From Rhodococcus sp. P-2 (GTDB lineage Bacteria; Actinomycetota; Actinomycetes; Mycobacteriales; Mycobacteriaceae): 64,000 nt of DNA. Location of the stretch: NCBI RefSeq assembly GCF_016598535.1, contig NZ_CP066779.1:4214053-4278052 (forward strand), in the 5' to 3' direction. The translations under genes were made by a program, and so were the position numbers. Below, piece by piece: positions 59,663 to 64,000 of the stretch; positions within the stretch are counted from its first letter, which is position 1, and each line of letters starts with the position of its first letter. Under the pieces are notes generated by a model. The model was not told where the DNA came from and did not search any database. It saw only the letters and a program-made list of their open reading frames with translations.

Positions 59663-60652
59663 GTGACATTCGATCCAGTCAGGGGCCGCTCCAGCGAGGG
59701 GTGGGCCACCCGAACACCGTCGATCGTCGATCGGATCGCTTCCTCGACAGGTAGCCGTATTCCGTTCTCGGTCGAGTTTTCGCCGCCGCGTGACGCGGAC
59801 GCCGAAGCGCGCCTGTGGCGTGCGGTGCGTACCTTCGAGCGGCTCGGACCGGCGTTCGTCTCGATGACCTACGGCGCAGGTGGCTCGACGCGCGATCGTA
59901 CGGTGCGCGTCACCGGTGAACTGGCCGAAGAGACGACCCTGCTGCCGGTTGCTCACCTGACTGCCGTGTCGCACAGCACCGAAGAACTTCGCGCCATGGT
60001 CGGTGCCTACGCCGATCGTGGCATCAGCAACATCCTCGTGTTGCGCGGCGATCCGCCCGGCGATCCCCTCGGCGAGTGGAAGAAGCATCCCGAAGGCGTC
60101 GAGTACGCCGAGGAACTCGTGCGGATGGTCCGTGACCTGGGCGACTTCCACGTCGGCGTCGCATCGTTCCCGGAGGGGCACTACCGCGCTCCGGACTTGG
60201 CATACGACACGAAGTACCTGGTGTCGAAGTTGCGTGCCGGCGCCGAGTACTCGATCACTCAGATGTTCTTCGACGTGGAGGACTACCTGCGTCTTCGTGA
60301 CCGGGTGAGTGCTTACGACGCAGAACAGGGCGCCAAGCCGATCATCCCGGAAATCATGCCGGTGACGTCGCTGCGCTCGGTGCGGCGCATGCTCGAGCTG
60401 TCGGGCTCGTCGTTGCCCCCCGCTCTCGAGCGTCGATTCGACGCCGCGGCCGGAAGCGGCCCGGAAGAGAACCGTGCAGCCGTCCGAGAGCTCGGCATCG
60501 ATCTGGCCACCGAGATGGGAGAGCGGTTGATCGCCGAAGGCGCTCCGTGCCTGCACTTCATCACGTTGAATTTCGCGCGTGCAACCAGTGAAGTCCTCGA
60601 GCGCCTCGGTCTCACCCCCGACACCTCTGTCGGGACAGCCCAAGCCGTCTGA
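59663..60652 (+). CDS. Methylenetetrahydrofolate reductase (MetF fold)
   Basis: 329 residues. PFSVEFSPPRDADAEARLWRAV holds the conserved Glu; FVSMTYGAGGSTRDRT, TAVSHSTEELRAMVGAYADRGISNILVLRGDPPG and ITQMFFDVEDY follow the MTHFR barrel. It makes methyl-folate for methionine. Counterpart of Rv2172c by position. GTG 59663 is 6 nt after TATGCT (59651-59656), a leaderless start. Divergent from idsA2; a hairpin follows. Confidence 0.92.
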   Translation: MTFDPVRGRSSEGWATRTPSIVDRIASSTGSRIPFSVEFSPPRDADAEARLWRAVRTFERLGPAFVSMTYGAGGSTRDRTVRVTGELAEETTLLPVAHLTAVSHSTEELRAMVGAYADRGISNILVLRGDPPGDPLGEWKKHPEGVEYAEELVRMVRDLGDFHVGVASFPEGHYRAPDLAYDTKYLVSKLRAGAEYSITQMFFDVEDYLRLRDRVSAYDAEQGAKPIIPEIMPVTSLRSVRRMLELSGSSLPPALERRFDAAAGSGPEENRAAVRELGIDLATEMGERLIAEGAPCLHFITLNFARATSEVLERLGLTPDTSVGTAQAV

Positions 60653-60656
60653 TCTC

Positions 60657-60688
60657 CGGTTGCCCGATCGACGACATTCGGGCAACCG
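60657..60688. terminator. Hairpin between metF-type gene and lppM
   Basis: An 11-bp perfect stem (CGGTTGCCCGA and complement) with a 10-nt loop, 4 bp past one stop and 7 bp from the other; bidirectional. Confidence 0.85.
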
Positions 60689-60695
60689 CCAGAGG

Positions 60696-61475
60696 CTACT
60701 TCGTGGTGTTTTTTGGATTCTCGGGGTCAGCGTGCTTCGTGACAGGTGACTTCATGGCCGGTGCTTTCGCGGCGGACGCGCGCTTGATCGGTGCTCGATT
60801 GCGCGCCATCCAGGCCATTGCGCCGACGATAATCGCGACACCGAGCGCCAGCCCGGCCATGATTCCCGCCCACCCGGCGAAGCTTCGGGTGCTGGGGTCC
60901 GCGTAGTTGACCTCGGCGCGCATCGTCGACACCTCGCCGGCGGGCAAGGTCCACGACACCCGGGAATCGCCGTCTCGTGTTCCGTTGGTCGTGCCGACCC
61001 GTGACGGGAAGGCGATGCTGACCTGGACGTCGGCGCCCTGAGTTGGGACCGTCTTCAGGTCTGCCTTGCCGTCGAGCGTGACGGTGTCCCCGGATCGCTT
61101 GAGGGTGATCTGGAACGACCCGGATCCCTCGGCATACATGGAGCCCAGTTGGGCGACGTCACCGAAGGACAGGTCGCTGAAGAACGCCTGGCTGCCGACG
61201 TATCCGTCCTTCTTGTATTCCTGAACCCGTATCTTGTCCTCGAGTGACGAAGGCGGGGTCAGCTGCGGACCCTTGTCCGCCTCGTTCGCCGGAATAGCGG
61301 CAGCTACCACCTGTCCGGTCACACGATCGTTCGCGGACACTCCCATCGACACCTGCACGCGAATACACCCTGCAAGCAAGGGAACAAGCATGAGGGCGAG
61401 CGCGGCAACCGTCAGGAAACGTTTCCGACTGGTCGGCTTGGCGGCGGGATCGGTGGACTGTTGCACAGTGGTCAT
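60696..61475 (-). CDS. lppM: LppM-type lipoprotein
   Basis: 259 residues, counterpart of Rv2171. A signal peptide with lipobox LLAGC (about residue 37), an extracellular beta-rich domain, one C-terminal membrane helix (about 202-224, IMAGLALGVAIIVGAMAWM) and a cytoplasmic basic tail. The mycobacterial protein is linked with lipid handling in infection; here only envelope location can be inferred. ATG 61475; the open frame continues 59 codons upstream without signal-peptide logic. Confidence 0.88.
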   Translation of the reverse strand: MTTVQQSTDPAAKPTSRKRFLTVAALALMLVPLLAGCIRVQVSMGVSANDRVTGQVVAAAIPANEADKGPQLTPPSSLEDKIRVQEYKKDGYVGSQAFFSDLSFGDVAQLGSMYAEGSGSFQITLKRSGDTVTLDGKADLKTVPTQGADVQVSIAFPSRVGTTNGTRDGDSRVSWTLPAGEVSTMRAEVNYADPSTRSFAGWAGIMAGLALGVAIIVGAMAWMARNRAPIKRASAAKAPAMKSPVTKHADPENPKNTTK

Positions 61476-61545
61476 CGTGCCAGCCGTGGCGTAGCCAGTC
61501 GTCGAGGCGGGGGCGTGTCGGCGGGTGAAGTTCGGCGGGTGACCT

Positions 61546-63144
61546 TCACGACCTGCTCGAACGACGCAGCCACTGACTCGCTTTACCCCGGCGGCTGTCG
61601 GACAGTGCGATTCGAGCCGCACTGCGACCACTGGCTCCGGACACACCACCACCGGGATGCGTCGATGCTCCGGTCAGATACAACCCGTCTGCTCCCGGAA
61701 CGCGATGGCCGGACAGTTCGGGAAGCGGTCGCCACAACATCATCTGATCGAGTGACATCTCGACGTGCATGACATTTCCGCCGATCATCCCCAATTCCGA
61801 CTCGATGTCTCGTGGAGTTTGAATGAAGCGGTCGAGGACGGAATCGGCGAATCCGGGTGCACAAGCCTCCATCTCGCCGACGATCCGGTCGGCCTCCGCC
61901 TCGGCGACCGACGCCCAATCGCGATGACCGCTGAGGCGATACGGCTGCCACTGTGACCACAGCGTCACCTGATGCCGACCGGCCGGGGCGATCGTGGGAT
62001 CGATTCCGCTGAAACTCATTCCGAGAACCGCAGGGCGAGGAGGAAGTTCCCCCGCCAGCGCTGCGCCGTGTGCAGTGCGCAAGTGGGCGCGATCGGAAAC
62101 GAGCAATTGCAATCCCGAGGTAGCGTCCCGTGTCGTGGCGTCGCCGCGGTACGACGGAAGCGCAGAAGTCGCCAATCGCAGTACCGCACCGATGCCGGGG
62201 CCGACCCTGATTTTCCGCCGCCAGTGATCGAGCGTGGTTCGGTCGAAGCCCCCGCGGCCCAGGAGGTCGAGCGTGGTCAGGATGTGGCACCCGGCGATCA
62301 CCTTGCGAGCGTGAACTTCTCGACCGCTCTCGGTTGTGGCGGTCCAGTGATTCGAGTTCGGGCGGATCGACGTCACGCCGTCACCGAGCGCGACGGTGGC
62401 GCCGTCGACGGCCATACGGGAGGCCAACGCAGCACTCAGTGCGCCGCTCCCACCGACTGCTCGCCCTGGCGGCAAGACGTGCATGAGGGCCGCGAAGCCG
62501 ACCATCGGAGCGGTTCCCGGTTCCGACATCGGAGGCCCGGACTGGGCGCCGAACCACGCCAGCGCAGCCTTGAGTGCCTCGCTGTCGAAATACTCGTCCA
62601 GCAGTGCGTCGCCAGGCGCGAGGAACTGCCGCGACAGTTCGCTGTTGCCGCGTGCGGTGGCAAGACCTCCGAACGCACCGATCAGGTTCGATCCTGTGGG
62701 CGGTGCGGAAAACGCTTTCATGACATGTCGACTGCGCTCCGACCAGACGGCGACGAATCGCCGGTAGGAGTCGGCGTCCTTTGTCCCGCATGCTCGTTCG
62801 ATGGACCGGCAGGTTGCGTCGAGGTCGCGGTGAAACACGATGCCCGGCCCGTCGGTGCCCGGAGCGGGCGGCGCGAACGCCCACGGGTCACAGTCGATGT
62901 AGCGCAGTCCGTGCGCGCCGAGTCCGAGTTCCTCGATGATGCCGCTGTGTCGGATCATGAGGTGCGCCGACGAACCCCGGTCCACCTTGTATCCGGGAAA
63001 TCGCTCGACGGTCGAGACGGCTCCGCCGAGAACCGTGTCCTTCTCCAGAACCTCGACCGACCAACCCTCGCGTGCGAGGTAGGCGGCCGAAACGAGCGCG
63101 TTGTGTCCGGAGCCGACGACGACGGCGTCGAGAAGCGCGCTCAC
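61546..63144 (-). CDS. crtO: CrtO-like carotenoid ketolase
   Basis: 532 residues of the CrtI/CrtO FAD family: VVVGSGHNALVSAAYLAREGWSVEVLEKD at the N-terminus, the long interdomain part, and a C-terminal GLYLTGASTHPGGGVSGASGRSAAR. This head and tail fit the CrtO ketolases (beta/gamma-carotene 4-ketolase described in R. erythropolis) more than desaturases. GTG 63144 overlaps the GNAT stop as GTGA, so translation is coupled. The ring cyclase it would need is not in the window. Confidence 0.82.
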   Translation of the reverse strand: MSALLDAVVVGSGHNALVSAAYLAREGWSVEVLEKDTVLGGAVSTVERFPGYKVDRGSSAHLMIRHSGIIEELGLGAHGLRYIDCDPWAFAPPAPGTDGPGIVFHRDLDATCRSIERACGTKDADSYRRFVAVWSERSRHVMKAFSAPPTGSNLIGAFGGLATARGNSELSRQFLAPGDALLDEYFDSEALKAALAWFGAQSGPPMSEPGTAPMVGFAALMHVLPPGRAVGGSGALSAALASRMAVDGATVALGDGVTSIRPNSNHWTATTESGREVHARKVIAGCHILTTLDLLGRGGFDRTTLDHWRRKIRVGPGIGAVLRLATSALPSYRGDATTRDATSGLQLLVSDRAHLRTAHGAALAGELPPRPAVLGMSFSGIDPTIAPAGRHQVTLWSQWQPYRLSGHRDWASVAEAEADRIVGEMEACAPGFADSVLDRFIQTPRDIESELGMIGGNVMHVEMSLDQMMLWRPLPELSGHRVPGADGLYLTGASTHPGGGVSGASGRSAARIALSDSRRGKASQWLRRSSRS

Positions 63145-63746
63145 AGCGGTAGTCCACGGCCGAGGACTGCGAACGGTCGGTTGTCGCCGGCGAAACGAAA
63201 TCTGCGGAGCACGTCACGAAAGCCGAGACGGCGGTACAGCCGCCAGGCACGATTGTCCTCGTCGAACACCTCAGGTGTCGACAACAGAACGCTACGTTCG
63301 GGTCGATCGACGAGGAGATGACGTAAGAGCGACTCGCCCAATCGGTGACCTTGTCCGTTCGGATGCACGTGAAGTTCGGTGAGTTCGAAGTAGTCGCTCA
63401 GAATTGCGTCGATCTCGCTCTGAGGGCGACCCGAGCGCCGAAGCCCGTGCAGTACCTGTTGATGCCACCATTGGTCCGGGCTCCCGCGATACCCGTAAGC
63501 GATCCCCACCAGCGGCAGATTTTCGTGTGACGGTTGCTGGGGAACCGCCAATGCGCCGACGGCCTTCCAGCCAGGCCGGTTCGCGTGCTCCTGCCACATC
63601 GGTGCGCGATGGAACTCGGTTCCTCGCGGATAGTCCATCGCAGTGACGTACACGGCCAGTGCCTCGTGGAGTCGACTCGCGAATTCTACGCGATCGAGGT
63701 CGACCGTATGTGGTGTCCAGGCGATCTGCGGGTCGACCGGTCTCAC
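63141..63746 (-). CDS. GNAT acetyltransferase (Rv2170 type)
   Basis: 201 residues with GTG 63746. Motif A is visible as LTELHVHPNGQGHRLGESLLRHLL, followed by LLSTPEVFDEDNRAWRLYRRLGFRDVLRRFRF. The acyl acceptor is unknown; the M. tuberculosis homologue is reported as a lysine acetyltransferase. The start is uncertain: the purine run AAGAGAAGAG lies directly before this GTG, and the frame is open 62 codons more. It is followed, with a 4-bp overlap, by the CrtO-like gene. Confidence 0.85.
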   Translation of the reverse strand: MRPVDPQIAWTPHTVDLDRVEFASRLHEALAVYVTAMDYPRGTEFHRAPMWQEHANRPGWKAVGALAVPQQPSHENLPLVGIAYGYRGSPDQWWHQQVLHGLRRSGRPQSEIDAILSDYFELTELHVHPNGQGHRLGESLLRHLLVDRPERSVLLSTPEVFDEDNRAWRLYRRLGFRDVLRRFRFAGDNRPFAVLGRGLPL

Positions 63747-63820
63747 CTCTTCTCTTGACGGCGTGTCGGTGGGTGCAGCTATATTGAATAGGTCGAACAG
63801 ATGTTCGATGTGGGTGATCC

Positions 63821-63850
63821 GGAGATGCCCGAAGGGAAGCGGGCATCTCC
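63821..63850 (+). other. Stable hairpin in the leader of the last gene
   Basis: An 11-bp perfect stem (GGAGATGCCCG and its complement) with an 8-nt loop, 44 nt before the start codon. TATATT at 63779-63784 could be the -10, so the hairpin would lie in the 5' untranslated region. No T-run follows. Confidence 0.6.
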
Positions 63851-63893
63851 GGCCCACCTGGTCTTGGATCCTTACGGTGCAGGAGGTGCCCCG

Positions 63894-64000
63894 ATGTCCG
63901 AGCGTGTGAAGCCTGAACGTGTGAAGTGCCAACGAACTCTTCCTGCCGAATTGTCGAGTCCGTCGGATGCCGCAATTTCTCGATTGCCGATGTCGGCGAG
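63894..64000 (+). CDS. 5' end of an unidentified gene (partial)
   Basis: ATG 63894 is preceded by AGGAGG with about 7 nt spacing and opens a frame to the window edge (35 codons, MSERVKPERVKCQRTLPAEL...). The fragment is too short to identify. By comparison with related genomes a small HEPN- or DUF3040-type gene is often found here before mraZ, but the visible residues neither support nor exclude it. Confidence 0.55.
   Translation, partial: MSERVKPERVKCQRTLPAELSSPSDAAISRLPMSA

Overview
The window is high-GC actinobacterial chromosome and most likely comes from Rhodococcus, close to R. erythropolis/R. qingshengii. From about 3.3 kb to the end, gene content and order follow the Mycobacterium tuberculosis block Rv2220 (glnA1) down to Rv2170, read in the opposite direction to the H37Rv numbering. 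Many products are recognisable one by one (glnA, lipA/lipB, dlaT, pepA, gcvT, ilvE, cobS/T, asnB, ctaC, qcrCAB, ctaE, trpD, pimB', fadD15, aroG, pknL, mptA, idsA2, lppM). Gene identities and the synteny come from protein motifs and memory of these families; no database search was run.

Layout. Positions 1-3.2 kb are accessory: the 3' end of an unknown gene, an MFS exporter, a decayed IS110-type transposase and a small unknown gene whose end runs into the IS remnant. 3.3-11 kb holds glutamine synthetase with a GlnR-type box, then a lipoate block (E2 acyltransferase SucB/DlaT, an SDR, LipB, LipA, a DUF4191 membrane protein). 11.4-16.5 kb holds pepA, gcvT, ilvE and a dienelactone-hydrolase-like gene. 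16.6-20.8 kb is a coupled cobalamin operon (cobU-cobT-cobS) with a GlxA-type regulator. 20.9-25.7 kb: glycerate kinase, an A-type Fe-S carrier, a PfkB adenosine-type kinase, asnB. 26-32.8 kb is the respiratory supercomplex (ctaC, ctaF, qcrB, qcrA, qcrC, ctaE). 33-39.4 kb: trpD, an AsnC-type sensor domain, a fused DEDDh/GIY-YIG nuclease and two NlpC/P60 cell-wall hydrolases, the first behind a ydaO (c-di-AMP) riboswitch. 39.5-51.3 kb: a membrane-anchored HExxH protein, pimB', fadD15, a START-like/ArsA-like cluster, a ROK kinase, an acyltransferase, a 3'-5' exoribonuclease, aroG and a tyrosine-phosphatase-like protein. 51.3-64 kb: pknL with four PASTA domains, its DNA-binding neighbour (Rv2175c type), then prenyl/carotenoid/mannan genes (crtB, mptA, crtI, idsA2), a methylenetetrahydrofolate reductase, lppM, a CrtO-like ketolase and a GNAT protein.

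Themes. (1) Envelope building: phosphatidylinositol mannosides, lipomannan, peptidoglycan hydrolysis and acyl-CoA supply. (2) Aerobic respiration and lipoate-dependent metabolism. (3) A carotenoid pathway threaded between mycobacteria-like mannan and prenyl genes. (4) A strong window-wide promoter habit: at least seventeen genes have TANNNT placed 6-8 nt before the start codon, the signature of leaderless mRNAs; in several cases this fixes a start codon that differs from the longest open frame. (5) Many tight ATGA/GTGA overlaps inside operons. (6) Strong hairpin terminators between convergent units, plus a 48-bp palindromic repeat present twice. No tRNA, rRNA or CRISPR array was seen.
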